Shown here: positions 34,865 to 43,831 of the stretch, piece after piece
How positions within the stretch are numbered: position 1 is the first letter of the stretch
Layout: the number at the start of each line of letters is the position of its first letter
NCBI GenBank assembly: GCA_009777335.1
Contig: WRMC01000006.1
Location: 1 to 64,000, forward strand
Direction: 5' to 3'
Length of the DNA stretch: 64,000 nucleotides
From: Treponema sp.
GTDB lineage: Bacteria; Spirochaetota; Spirochaetia; Treponematales; Breznakiellaceae
The notes under the pieces: model-generated
Seen by the model: the letters and a program-made list of their open reading frames with translations, nothing else
Database searches by the model: none
Told to the model about the DNA's origin: nothing
Program-made: the position numbers and the translations under genes

Positions 34865-36043
34865 ATGGAGTACAGAAAATACGGAAAGACGGGCTGGGAA
34901 GTATCGGCCCTCAGCATGGGGTGCATGCGGCTTCCCCGGATTGTTAAAGACGGCGAAGCCGAGGTGGATCGCGAAAAGGCCTATGAAATGATCCGCTATG
35001 CCGCAGATAATGGGATCAATTACTTTGACAGTGCCTACGGCTACCACAACCGGACCAGTGAAGAGGTTCTGGGTGAAGCTCTGGAAGGGGGCCGCCGGGA
35101 GAAGGTCCGGATTGGTACCAAACAACCCTATGGGGTAATGGCGGACCTAAAGAGCGGCGGCGGCAAGGATATTTACGATAATGCCCGCCGAAACCTGGAA
35201 AACACCCTCAAGAAGCTCAGAACCAGCTATATCGATGCCTATTTAATGCATGGTATTGGTTCCGGTAACTGGGAAGACATTAAAAAGAACAAGATTATCG
35301 AGTTATACGAAACCTTCCGTTCCGAGGGCCTTATTAAGGCGATTTGTTTTTCCTTCCACGGTAATTTTGCCACCTTTAAAGATGTGATCGAACACTACGA
35401 CTGGGGTATGTGCCAGGTCCAGCACAACTTGATGGACATAGAGAAGGAAGTCACCACCGAGGGGATACACCTGGCCGGCCAGCGGGGCATCGCCATCGTG
35501 ATAATGGAACCCCTGAGGGGCGGGAGTCTTTCGACCCCCCCCGAAAAGATTCGTTCCATCTACGATGAATTCCCGGTCAAGCGGAGCGGCGTGGAATGGG
35601 CCTTCCGGCACTGCATCGATTACCCCGAGGTAAGCACCGTCCTCAGCGGCATGTCCACCCTGGAACAGTTAAAAGAAAATATCGAGATCTTCAACAAACC
35701 TGACATGAAGGCCAAGTGCCTGAGTGCAGAGGAGCGGGATATTCTTAAGCGGGTAAAAGCCGGTTACGAATCGATGATCACCATCCCCTGTACGGGCTGT
35801 AACTATTGCATGCCCTGTCCGGCTGGGGTTAATATCCCCGGGGTCTTTGGCAGGTTTAACGAAGCAAATATGTTTGGTAACTTTGACCAGCCCCGAAGGA
35901 GCTATGGTTTCATGGCCCGGGGTAAGGCCGACGCTTCCCATTGTACCGGCTGTGCCGCCTGCACCCCCAAGTGCCCCCAGGATTTCGACATCCCGGAGCA
36001 GCTTAAGGTGGCCCATGAGGCTCTTGCCGGCTGGGTTGAATAG
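34865..36043 (+). CDS. Aldo/keto reductase with C-terminal ferredoxin domain
   Basis: The 392-residue protein has an aldo/keto reductase barrel (1-300) with YFDSAYGYHNRTSEEVLGEAL (Asp and Tyr of the active site) and a C-terminal 4Fe-4S ferredoxin-like region with CTGCNYCMPCPAGVNIP and CTGCAACTPKCPQ. This class is widespread in anaerobes; the iron-sulfur part suggests electron exchange with ferredoxin rather than only NAD(P)H. A ribosome site AAGGAG precedes the ATG at 34865. Substrate is unknown. Confidence 0.9.
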   Translation: MEYRKYGKTGWEVSALSMGCMRLPRIVKDGEAEVDREKAYEMIRYAADNGINYFDSAYGYHNRTSEEVLGEALEGGRREKVRIGTKQPYGVMADLKSGGGKDIYDNARRNLENTLKKLRTSYIDAYLMHGIGSGNWEDIKKNKIIELYETFRSEGLIKAICFSFHGNFATFKDVIEHYDWGMCQVQHNLMDIEKEVTTEGIHLAGQRGIAIVIMEPLRGGSLSTPPEKIRSIYDEFPVKRSGVEWAFRHCIDYPEVSTVLSGMSTLEQLKENIEIFNKPDMKAKCLSAEERDILKRVKAGYESMITIPCTGCNYCMPCPAGVNIPGVFGRFNEANMFGNFDQPRRSYGFMARGKADASHCTGCAACTPKCPQDFDIPEQLKVAHEALAGWVE

Positions 36044-36064
36044 ACAACGAATCAAGACCCTTAG

Positions 36065-36139
36065 TCGGGCAACCCGGATTTGAACCGGGGACCCCTAGTC
36101 CCCCAGACTAGTACGCTAGACCAGCTGCGCTATTGCCCG
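36065..36139 (-). tRNA. tRNA-Pro (anticodon GGG)
   Basis: A full cloverleaf is visible on the minus strand. The acceptor is CGGGCAA/TTGCCCG (36139-36133 with 36072-36066) with discriminator A at 36065. The D stem is GCGC/GCGT, the anticodon stem is CTAGT/ACTAG with loop CTGGGGG giving anticodon GGG, and the T arm is CCCGG-TTCAAAT-CCGGG. C at position 1 and the GGG anticodon identify proline. CCA is not encoded. Confidence 0.93.
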
Positions 36140-36234
36140 TCTGAGGGTCCTGAAACGATAAATCAGCATATCCCCATGGAGCCGCCCTTGTCAACGGGTG
36201 GGCTCCGGGGCATATGGCTCCCAAAAAAAAACAA

Positions 36235-36268
36235 TCTTCAGATGAACTTCAGATTAGGATGCTACACT
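36235..36268 (+). promoter_or_regulatory. Response-regulator promoter with two 11-bp repeats
   Basis: TCTTCAGAT (36235-36243) and ACTTCAGAT (36246-36254) are direct repeats exactly 11 bp apart. They lie where a -35 would be, upstream of an extended -10 TGCTACACT (36260-36268). The last repeat starts 17 bp before the -10 hexamer (36263). This is the arrangement of PhoB/OmpR-type activators and suggests autoregulation. Confidence 0.6.
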
Positions 36269-36276
36269 TAGGGCCC

Positions 36277-36945
36277 ATGGAAATCAATATATTTATTGCT
36301 GAAGATGATGAGCATATAGGAAACACCATGAAGGCCTTTCTTCTTGATGCGGGGTACCAGGTTGAACTTTGTAACCATGGAGAAACCGCCCATCAGCGGC
36401 TTATGGAAAAAAAATTCCATCTGGTAATCCTGGACATCATGCTCCCCGGAATGGACGGCTACGGTATTCTAAAGGAATATCGCCGTCAGGATGATGCGCC
36501 GGTAATGATGATCACCGCCCTCTCGGGGGATGGGGCTCAGATCCGGTCCTTTGACCAATTGGCAGATGATTTTATAGCCAAGCCCTTTTCTATGCAAATA
36601 TTATTGAAGAGGGTAGAGGCTCTTTTACGGCGTAGCGGAGCTTTACAGAAGGAGATCCAATATGGTCCCCTTAGGTTAAATCGTGAGTCCTTTAAAGCCT
36701 TTTGGGATCAGAGGGAACTCTCCCTTACTTTAAAAGAATTTGAAATAATCTCCTTCCTGGCGGCTAACCAAGAAAGGGTAATCTCCCTGGAGAGTTTAAT
36801 TAATCGGGTCTGGGGTTTTGACTACTATTCCAGCGAGGCTACGGTTCATACCCATATAAAAAACTTAAGGTCCAAGCTTCCCCAGAACATCATTAAGACC
36901 GTCCGGGGGGTTGGATATACCCTGGAGAAATACAATGAAGCATAG
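36277..36945 (+). CDS. OmpR/PhoB-family response regulator
   Basis: The 222-residue regulator has a receiver domain (1-115) with the acidic pocket AEDDE, phosphoacceptor Asp53 (VILDIMLPGMDG) and Lys in IAKPF. The C-terminal winged helix (about 128-220) ends in TVRGVGYTLE, standard for the OmpR family. The ATG at 36277 gives a normal receiver N-terminus; a further in-frame ATG at 36214 would start upstream of its own promoter. It overlaps the kinase start by 11 bases. Likely targets are its own promoter and that of the transport operon at 38193-38248, which share the same 11-bp repeats. Confidence 0.92.
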   Translation: MEINIFIAEDDEHIGNTMKAFLLDAGYQVELCNHGETAHQRLMEKKFHLVILDIMLPGMDGYGILKEYRRQDDAPVMMITALSGDGAQIRSFDQLADDFIAKPFSMQILLKRVEALLRRSGALQKEIQYGPLRLNRESFKAFWDQRELSLTLKEFEIISFLAANQERVISLESLINRVWGFDYYSSEATVHTHIKNLRSKLPQNIIKTVRGVGYTLEKYNEA

Positions 36946-38164
36946 GGTGAAATCCGGAGTTTTTGGAAAAATTTTTGCCTACACCCTCTTGCTCCTGGTA
37001 TTGATGAGCCTGGCGGCATTGGTCCTTTTTTCCCGGGAATTCCTCTCCTACTACGAAGCGGAGCAGGAACGCTTTCTTTCTAGTACCTTTCAACCCATGC
37101 TATCGGTCTTTGAAGACCGGAACCTAAATCCCGAGGAGCTCTCAGAGATAGCCCGGGTTTTTTCAGATCAAAACCGGTCCTTCATGTTCACCCTCCAGGG
37201 GGATGACGGAAGGCTTCTTTTTACCAGCCTCGGCGAAGAAAGAAGCAGCCATGAGCCCTTGATTCCCAATACCAGGCTGCGGGTGGTAACGGTCCTAAGG
37301 GATCCCGAGGGCAGCGAAGAGAGGGAGATTATATTTACGGGATTTAGTTCCCGGGAGGGATCCATCGACTACCAGGGCCTCCTTAGGCGGTTGTTCCTGG
37401 CCATGGCTCTTATGTTCCTCATAGCCACCCTGGGGGCCGTCCTCTTTGCCAAGAGGGTAACCAAACCCCTGGAGGATGAAATAGTTCGGCGCCATGCCAT
37501 GGAGGAAAGCCAAAAGCTCTTTTTTTCTGCTGCCTCCCATGAGCTTAAAACTCCCATAGCCGCAGCCAGGGCCCTGGTGGAGGGGATGATAGCCGGGGTT
37601 GGGGATTACACCGATCATCCTAAATATTTACGAGAATGCCTCAAAACCCTGGACTCCCAAGGGGCCCTGGTAGGGGAGATTCTGGATCTCCTTAAGCTTT
37701 CAGAAGAAGGGGCATCTGTACAGATGGCAAGCATAGACCTGGCCGAGATAGGTAAGGGGGTTCTTGGGGAATACCTGCCCCTGGCTGCCGAAGGGAACAT
37801 AGCTATCCAGGGGGACTTTCCCTCTGCTCGGGTCTGGGGAGATCCCTATTTGCTTTCCAAAGTCCTGTCCAATGTGCTTGCCAATGCGGTACAGAACACC
37901 CCCCCTGGAGGATCTATCCGTATAGAGACCAGGGATGACCAGAAGGGATTCGTTCTTTCCATTCTTAACACCGGAGCCTCAATTCCTGAGGAGCATAGGC
38001 TCTTTGAGCCCTTTATGACTGCCGATCCTGCCCGATCTCACCATGGAAGACAGGGTGGGCTGGGCCTGGCCATCGTCAAAAGGGCCCTGGATCAGATGAA
38101 TTGTCCCTTTGGCCTGGAGAATCACCCCGAGGGGGTGCTTTTTTGGGTCCGCCTGCCCGCCTAA
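36935..38164 (+). CDS. Sensor histidine kinase
   Basis: The 409-residue partner of the preceding regulator has two membrane helices (about 12-33 and 152-172) that bound a ~120-residue periplasmic sensor domain of unknown ligand. The HisKA domain has SHELKTPIAAARALVEG with the phosphorylated His. The HATPase domain has NVLANAVQNTPPGG (N box), a divergent G1 region, and GRQGGLGLAIVKRAL (G2). A HAMP domain is not obvious after helix 2. The ATG at 36935 overlaps the regulator stop by 11 bases. Confidence 0.9.
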   Translation: MKHRVKSGVFGKIFAYTLLLLVLMSLAALVLFSREFLSYYEAEQERFLSSTFQPMLSVFEDRNLNPEELSEIARVFSDQNRSFMFTLQGDDGRLLFTSLGEERSSHEPLIPNTRLRVVTVLRDPEGSEEREIIFTGFSSREGSIDYQGLLRRLFLAMALMFLIATLGAVLFAKRVTKPLEDEIVRRHAMEESQKLFFSAASHELKTPIAAARALVEGMIAGVGDYTDHPKYLRECLKTLDSQGALVGEILDLLKLSEEGASVQMASIDLAEIGKGVLGEYLPLAAEGNIAIQGDFPSARVWGDPYLLSKVLSNVLANAVQNTPPGGSIRIETRDDQKGFVLSILNTGASIPEEHRLFEPFMTADPARSHHGRQGGLGLAIVKRALDQMNCPFGLENHPEGVLFWVRLPA

Positions 38165-38192
38165 ACCGCCTTTTCTTCAACCAGGGACCTTA

Positions 38193-38248
38193 TCTTCAGA
38201 AAATCTTTAGGTAATCTTCAATGCATCTTCAGATAGCTCATGCATAAT
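38193..38248 (+). promoter_or_regulatory. Transport operon promoter with four 11-bp repeats
   Basis: Four copies of TCTTCA (one is TCTTTA) start at 38193, 38204, 38215 and 38226, exactly 11 bp apart; three of the four are exact. A further TCTTCA lies at 38174, off phase. The last repeat starts 17 bp before the -10 CATAAT (38243-38248). The motif and geometry match those at the response-regulator promoter, supporting direct control by that regulator. Confidence 0.65.
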
Positions 38249-38275
38249 AAGTCGATTTCCAATATGGAGGCATGC

Positions 38276-39775
38276 ATGAAGGGTTTTTACGGTTTATTTG
38301 GTATCGTTCTGCTGGGGTTTTTCGTCTCTTGCGGAGCCAATGGTAGTCCCAGGGATAAGCATGGGCAGACCCTGGATTCTGACTTCTTTTCCAGCTCCAT
38401 CCAGGGGGACCTTACCATTTCGGCTTATGATTCCATGGCCTACCGGCCCCTCCTGGAAGAGGCGGCCCGCTTGTTTGAAGCCCTCCACCCCCAGGTAAGG
38501 GTCCACATTGATACCTTTTCTGCCATGCCTGAGGTTCGCCGGGCCGAACAGGGGAACATGCAGGTTATGCAGGTCCAGGGTCAGAATGATCCCCAGGCTC
38601 GGGAAGATTACCTAAGCCGGGTAAACACCAGTCTCATGGGAGGGGCCGGGGCAGATATCTATGCTATGGATGTCCTCCCCCTGCATAACTTCGTAGGCCG
38701 GGGAGTTTTTGAAAACCTTGATCTCTACATGGCCCAGGACCCGGCCTTTGATCGGGCCAGCTACCGGGCCAATATTCTTGATGCCCTCTCCTTCCGGGGA
38801 GGGACCTGGTTCCTGCCCCTGGACTATAGCTTTACCTATTTTAGCTATGATACCACCCTCATAGGCCCCCAGGAGGATCTCCTCTTTGGTCCTACAGAGG
38901 CCTACAGCACCGAAGCCCTCCTCTCAATAGGTATGTCAATCCGGGAGAATGATTTCCGGATCTTTAATGCGGTGGATCATGCCCGGGGCGGGGGCGGCAT
39001 GTTCAACCTCCTCTATAATGAGCAGATCTACCGCTTTCTGGACCTGGACCAGAGGCAGGCTCATTTTACCGATGGCCGGTTTAGCTCTCTCCTGGAATCG
39101 GTCAGGGCCCTGGGAGATCAGGGTCTTATACCTCAAGCTTCCGGAACCCAAGCTGCGGCAGGCCAGATGATGCAGATGGAGGGGGCCTCCAATCTGGATA
39201 GGTTTTATTTTAAACCCCAGGGGAGTGTAAACCTCCTTTCCCAATTTACCCGGGGCATGGGGCCCCTCCTGGCCATGAGCACCGGAGGTTCTGCCAGGGC
39301 CATAGAGGGGGATGATGAAATCGCCGGGATCCATGCTCTCGCGGATGGCAGGGTGCCCTTTACTTTTAACCAAGCCTTTGGTATATCAAGCCAGTCCCAG
39401 AATAAGCGGGCCGCCTGGGAGTTCATCAAGTTTTTGCTGTCCCTGGACATGCAATTATCTACCAACATCATGAACATGGGACTCCCCATCCATAACGAGG
39501 CCAGGCAGGAAAAGGCCCTGTTGGATATGACCACTGTGTTTTCTTTCGCCCAGGGAGACCTGAGCCCTCTAAACCCCCAGCAAGTAGAAGCCCTGGAAGC
39601 ATATCGCAGGGCTGTAGAGATCCTTTCGGATCAGATTAACACCTTTGTTATCCAGGACAGCCAGGTGAATACTATGGTGGCCCAGGAAGTACAGCAGTTC
39701 TTTGGGGGACTCCGCAGTGCCGAAGAGGCAGCCAGGATACTCCAGAACCGGGTGGGGCTCATTTTAAGTGAATAG
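38276..39775 (+). CDS. ABC-type solute-binding lipoprotein
   Basis: The 499-residue family 1 (sugar-type) extracellular binding protein has a lipoprotein signal (residues 1-19) with lipobox FFVSC, lipidated at Cys19. The mature protein opens with ISAYDSMAYRPLLEEAARLFEALHPQVRVHI and contains GADIYAMDVLPL, PLDYSFTYFSYDT, and a C-terminal KRAAWEFIKFLLS segment typical of such proteins. The ATG at 38276 follows GGAGG; the upstream in-frame ATG at 38240 would lie on the promoter. The ligand is unknown. Two permease genes follow. Confidence 0.9.
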   Translation: MKGFYGLFGIVLLGFFVSCGANGSPRDKHGQTLDSDFFSSSIQGDLTISAYDSMAYRPLLEEAARLFEALHPQVRVHIDTFSAMPEVRRAEQGNMQVMQVQGQNDPQAREDYLSRVNTSLMGGAGADIYAMDVLPLHNFVGRGVFENLDLYMAQDPAFDRASYRANILDALSFRGGTWFLPLDYSFTYFSYDTTLIGPQEDLLFGPTEAYSTEALLSIGMSIRENDFRIFNAVDHARGGGGMFNLLYNEQIYRFLDLDQRQAHFTDGRFSSLLESVRALGDQGLIPQASGTQAAAGQMMQMEGASNLDRFYFKPQGSVNLLSQFTRGMGPLLAMSTGGSARAIEGDDEIAGIHALADGRVPFTFNQAFGISSQSQNKRAAWEFIKFLLSLDMQLSTNIMNMGLPIHNEARQEKALLDMTTVFSFAQGDLSPLNPQQVEALEAYRRAVEILSDQINTFVIQDSQVNTMVAQEVQQFFGGLRSAEEAARILQNRVGLILSE

Positions 39776-40634
39776 GGATTACAAAAGGGGAGGGTCCTTT
39801 CTATCCTCCCCCTTGATTTTTCTCCTCCCCGGTTTTTCGGGTTTTTTACTCTTCTTTATCCTCCCCTTCCTCCTGTCCCTGGTGTATGCCTTTTTAGATA
39901 GGCCCGTTAACGGAAGCTTTGTGGGGCTCCAAAATTTTATAAACCTCTTTCAAAACCGGGCCTATCTTTTGGGGCTGAAAAATACCCTCCGGTTTATCGG
40001 TGTTTCTGCCCCCTTGAATCTGGCCCTTTCTTTGGCCCTGGCCATGTTGATCCACCGCGTCCCCGGGGGCCGCCAATGGTATACCCTCATCTTTCTTATC
40101 CCACTGGTAATTCCTTCGGGTTCCATGGTTTTTTTCTGGCGGGTCCTTTTTTCCTTTGATGGGGCCTTAAACGGAGCCCTCCATTCCCTGGGCATCCCAA
40201 GGGTCCCCTGGCTCGACTCAGGGATCGCCTTCCCGGTGATGGTTCTTATCTTTTTATGGAAGAACTGCGGTTATAATATGATTCTTTTTTTGGCCGGTCT
40301 TTCAAATATTCCAAAAGACTACTACGAAGCTGCCTGGGTCGATAATGCCTCTTCTTTCCAAACATTTAAAGCTGTGACCTTTCCCTGTTTGCTGCCCACC
40401 ACGGTCCTAACCTTGATCATGTCTATTATTAATTCCTTTAAAATTTTCCGGGAGATCTACCTCATCACCGGGTCTTACCCCCAGGAAAACATATACACCC
40501 TCCAGCATTTTATGAACAACATGTTTGCTTCTTTAAATTACCCCCGGCTTACTTCAGCTACTTCGGTGCTGGTTCTCATTATCGCCCTCTTTACCCAGGC
40601 TCTTCTTCATCTGGAAAGGAAGGCGGAACTATGA
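39768..40634 (+). CDS. ABC transporter permease (MalF/UgpA type)
   Basis: The 288-residue membrane permease has six predicted helices and the cytoplasmic EAA loop YYEAAWVDNASSFQTFKAVTFPCLLP, in which the usual DGA...G is DNA...S, a slight departure. It should form half of the inner-membrane channel with the next gene product. The start is GTG at 39768, overlapping the end of the binding-protein gene by 8 bases. The stop overlaps the next start as ATGA. Confidence 0.9.
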   Translation: MNRDYKRGGSFLSSPLIFLLPGFSGFLLFFILPFLLSLVYAFLDRPVNGSFVGLQNFINLFQNRAYLLGLKNTLRFIGVSAPLNLALSLALAMLIHRVPGGRQWYTLIFLIPLVIPSGSMVFFWRVLFSFDGALNGALHSLGIPRVPWLDSGIAFPVMVLIFLWKNCGYNMILFLAGLSNIPKDYYEAAWVDNASSFQTFKAVTFPCLLPTTVLTLIMSIINSFKIFREIYLITGSYPQENIYTLQHFMNNMFASLNYPRLTSATSVLVLIIALFTQALLHLERKAEL

Positions 40635-41503
40635 ATAGGGGGGGGTATAAAACATTCCTTATTAGGGCCTTCCTCCTCTGCCTGGGGCTCCTTTTCTTGT
40701 TCCCCCTCCTGGTAAGCATCGCCGGCTCTTTTATGAAAGAAGAGGCGATTCTGACCAGCTATACCTCGCGATTAAGCAGCTTTGATCTGAGTGAGGGGAT
40801 CACCGAAGGGTTCATGAGGATCCGTTTAATTCCAAACCCGGTGAGTTTTGATCAATACCTGGGGGTACTTATCTTTCAACCTGCGTTTTTGGTGCTTTTG
40901 CTAAATTCCTTGAAAATAACCCTCCCCGTTACCCTGGGAACCCTTCTCGTAGCTATCCTTAGTGCCTATGGCTTTTGTCTTTGGCAGTGGAAGCATAAAG
41001 AGAAGGTTTTTTTGGTCTACATCGTTGTAATGCTCATGCCCCTTCAGGCGGTCCTGGTGCCCAACTATATAGTGGCAGCGTTATTAGGCATAGAGCGGTC
41101 TTACCTGGCTATCATTTTACCGGGGATCTTTTCCCCCTTTGGGGTCTTTCTTATGCGTCAGGGGATGAAGGCTGTCCCCCAGGCTTACTTTGAAGCCGCC
41201 AGGATAGATGGGGCCGGTAATTGGCGTATCTTATGGAATATTTTAGTCCCCCAGTTACGGCCCATCATCTCTGCCCTGGCCATGCTTACCTTTATTGAAT
41301 ACTGGAATGTGGTAGAACAGGCGGTGATTTTTATCCAGGACCTTCGCCTGGAACCCCTCTCGGTCTACCTATCCCGCCTGGCCGACGACAGGAGGGCCCT
41401 TATTTTCGCCGCCTCGGCGGTCTATATGTTTTTGCCCCTCTGGTTTCTCCTGGCGGGCCAGGAAGATCTGGAAAAGGGTATAGAGCTCTCGGGGGTAAAG
41501 TAA
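40631..41503 (+). CDS. ABC transporter permease (MalG/UgpE type)
   Basis: The 290-residue permease pairs with the previous gene product. Six helices are predicted, with a canonical EAA loop, YFEAARIDGAGNWRILWNILVPQLRP, that docks an ATPase. It overlaps the upstream permease by 4 bases and the downstream adaptor gene by 1 base (TAATG). No ATP-binding subunit is encoded here, so a shared ATPase from elsewhere (MsmK-like) or an unusual arrangement is needed. Confidence 0.9.
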   Translation: MNRGGYKTFLIRAFLLCLGLLFLFPLLVSIAGSFMKEEAILTSYTSRLSSFDLSEGITEGFMRIRLIPNPVSFDQYLGVLIFQPAFLVLLLNSLKITLPVTLGTLLVAILSAYGFCLWQWKHKEKVFLVYIVVMLMPLQAVLVPNYIVAALLGIERSYLAIILPGIFSPFGVFLMRQGMKAVPQAYFEAARIDGAGNWRILWNILVPQLRPIISALAMLTFIEYWNVVEQAVIFIQDLRLEPLSVYLSRLADDRRALIFAASAVYMFLPLWFLLAGQEDLEKGIELSGVK

Positions 41504-42786
41504 TGAAGGTGAATAAAAAAAATGCCGGGGCCTTCATTGGAGCCCTGATCCTTTTGTTCCTGTTTTTCTCCCGTACGATATATACCTACCATATGCCGGT
41601 GGTAAGCGGAACCAGGCCCTTTAGGGGAGCCCTCTCGCAGCTGGAAATTAGCAATGGCATTGCCCGCTGGGGCGAAACCGAAACCATCATAGCCCCGGCG
41701 GGAGGGACCGTGGGGCTCATCCATGTCCGGGAAGGGGACAGGGTAGAGGAGGGTGATATCCTCTTTGAGATGGACTATGACCTTCCCGAAGCCCAGCGGC
41801 GCTACCAGGAGCTTCGTAATAATGTTGCCCGGCTGGAATTAGATATAGAAAACACCAGAGCACGGCTCAACAGTATCAGGACCGCCCTGGCAGAAGAACA
41901 GCCAGAATCCCTGGAGGTAGACGCAGTCCAGGAATCTATTGCTGGCGGGCAGGGGGGGCTTATCCTCCTGGAGATAAACCGGGCTCACCTTGGCTACCTC
42001 CAGGCACGGCTGAGCCATGAGCTGGGCCTCATGAGCAGAAACGATTTCCGCCAGGCCGAAAACAGCTACCTCTCTCTCCTTTTCCGTTACGAAGCAGAAG
42101 CGGAGGAGCTTGAACATGCTTTACGGTTAAAACAACTGGACCTGTTCAACCTTTCCCTTAATCTTGAGGCTGCCAGGGAACTTTTGGAGAGCTTCCGGAA
42201 TCACCGGCAGGTCCTCTCTCCTGTCTCGGGGATCATCCATAATGTGAGTGCCGAGAGGGGAAAATTTTTTGCCCATAATGCACCCCTGGCTTCCATAGGC
42301 ATAGGTGAAGAGTTCATCGTAGAAGCCCGCATTTCGCTGGATAATAATTTTGTAAACCCCGGGGAAAGCTACGAAATGCGGAATGCGAACCATCTCTTAA
42401 GAGGCATGGTCCAAAGGATCAGACCCGAAGAAAGTTATAAAACAGTTTTCCTTGTGGTTTCTTCGGGGATGATCAACGACGGAGAAACCTTTGAGGTGAT
42501 TTTTGAGAAAACCGGAGCCGCTACTCTTACCCTGGTTCCATCCAGGGCCATACATCAAGACAGCGATGGGTATTTTCTCTACCAGATCCGGCGGCGGCGG
42601 GGGATCATGGGAGAAGAGTATGTGGTTGAACGGCTTAATATATACATAGGCGAGTCGGACCACAGCCATACTTCGGTGGTTCGGGGGATCAGCTTTTTTG
42701 ATCCCCTGGTGCTGGTGAGTGACCGGATCTTGTCCCCTGGGATGTCTGTGGCCCTCAGAAACCCGGAGGATTTTTTTGAACAGTAG
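41503..42786 (+). CDS. HlyD/RND-type periplasmic adaptor protein
   Basis: The 427-residue protein has one N-terminal membrane helix (about 10-30), then a split biotinyl-lipoyl-like domain (IIAPAGGTVGLIHVREGDRVEEGDILFEM ... VLSPVSGIIHNVSAERGKFF). A long alpha-helical hairpin (about 105-245) and a C-terminal beta-barrel follow. Such membrane-fusion proteins link an inner-membrane pump to an outer-membrane channel. Placement directly after sugar-type permeases is unusual. The start overlaps the permease stop by one base, and the next gene starts within its last 11 bases. Confidence 0.85.
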   Translation: MKVNKKNAGAFIGALILLFLFFSRTIYTYHMPVVSGTRPFRGALSQLEISNGIARWGETETIIAPAGGTVGLIHVREGDRVEEGDILFEMDYDLPEAQRRYQELRNNVARLELDIENTRARLNSIRTALAEEQPESLEVDAVQESIAGGQGGLILLEINRAHLGYLQARLSHELGLMSRNDFRQAENSYLSLLFRYEAEAEELEHALRLKQLDLFNLSLNLEAARELLESFRNHRQVLSPVSGIIHNVSAERGKFFAHNAPLASIGIGEEFIVEARISLDNNFVNPGESYEMRNANHLLRGMVQRIRPEESYKTVFLVVSSGMINDGETFEVIFEKTGAATLTLVPSRAIHQDSDGYFLYQIRRRRGIMGEEYVVERLNIYIGESDHSHTSVVRGISFFDPLVLVSDRILSPGMSVALRNPEDFFEQ

Positions 42787-43831
42787 GATCTTCGCCCTGG
42801 CTCTCTTTCTTTGCGTCCTGGGCCTCTGTATTACTGCTCTGGCAGCTCAGAAGGGGGAGCCCCTGCTTATGGTGCTCCCTTCCGGTGTTTCTACTTTTAG
42901 GTTTTCCGCCGATGCCATAGAAGAATTTTCCCAAACAGAGTTCCTTCTAAGTTATGGAATAGAAAGCCCCGATCGGGTTTCTTTACATCATGGGGAGTAC
43001 CCTCTGCACATCGTAGCCACCAACAGTTATTACCCCTTCATTATGGGGCTGAGCCTAAGGGAGGGTTCTTTTTTTAGCTCCCAGGCCTGGAGCCAAGGGC
43101 AGCGTCATGGGGTCCTAAACGAAGGGGCCGCCTTCTCTCTTTATGGGAGCCTTGATGTGGTAGGGAACCGGTTTCGGATGCACAATGAAACCTGGATAGT
43201 GACGGGGGTCCTCATAGACCATGAAGAAGATCATCCCAGGGTTTATATTCCCTCATCGACGGGCAGCTCCTTTATTCAAGGGAGCCCCCTGGTGCTGCGC
43301 CTTCCGCCGGGGACAGACCGGGTTCTTCTCTATCAAAGTCTTAGATCCCTGGGCCTCCGGGAAGGGGGCCATACCCTGATCGATTTCCCCCGGTTTTACC
43401 AGCTTTTATGGGAGAGGGCCCTTTTGGTTCTCCTCCTTTTTTTCGCCCTCCTTCTCCTGTGGTCCCTCATCCCCCTGATAAAAAACTTAAAAAGGGCCCT
43501 GGACCAGCTAGGGAAGATGCTTCGGCACCGTTACCTTGGGGACCTCCTGGCTCAACAGAAGAAGGTCTTCCTTCGGCCCCTGGTCTTCCTTGGGTTAAGC
43601 CTTTTAGCGCCGGCAGGGGCTCTGTTTAGCTTCCTGACCATCCTTTCTTTCACCTTACCCTGGCAGGACCTGCCTTCTCTTTCGGGGCTCCAGCCTCCTC
43701 TGTTCTACCCCTCCCTGGATACCCTTCGCAGGCTGCTCACCTGGTCCAGCATCTTTTTTTGGGCCGCCCTGTCCAGCACGGCCCTCTTTTTCTCGGCCCT
43801 CATATTCGGTCCTAAGAAAGCTTCTTCTTAA
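42776..43831 (+). CDS. MacB-periplasmic-core-like membrane protein, no ATPase
   Basis: The 351-residue protein has an N-terminal membrane helix (about 5-23), a periplasmic region of ~200 residues resembling the MacB core (ATNSYYPFIMGLSLREGSFFSS, HGVLNEGAAFSLYGSLDVVGNRFRMHNETWIVTGVLID), and three C-terminal helices. It looks like an FtsX/MacB-type permease, but with no ATPase domain or ATPase gene. The start is TTG at 42776, since GGAGGA (42765-42770) precedes it by 5 nt; an earlier ATG at 42719 lacks a site and lies in the adaptor gene. It overlaps the convergent hydrolase by 20 bases. Confidence 0.75.
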   Translation: MNSRIFALALFLCVLGLCITALAAQKGEPLLMVLPSGVSTFRFSADAIEEFSQTEFLLSYGIESPDRVSLHHGEYPLHIVATNSYYPFIMGLSLREGSFFSSQAWSQGQRHGVLNEGAAFSLYGSLDVVGNRFRMHNETWIVTGVLIDHEEDHPRVYIPSSTGSSFIQGSPLVLRLPPGTDRVLLYQSLRSLGLREGGHTLIDFPRFYQLLWERALLVLLLFFALLLLWSLIPLIKNLKRALDQLGKMLRHRYLGDLLAQQKKVFLRPLVFLGLSLLAPAGALFSFLTILSFTLPWQDLPSLSGLQPPLFYPSLDTLRRLLTWSSIFFWAALSSTALFFSALIFGPKKASS

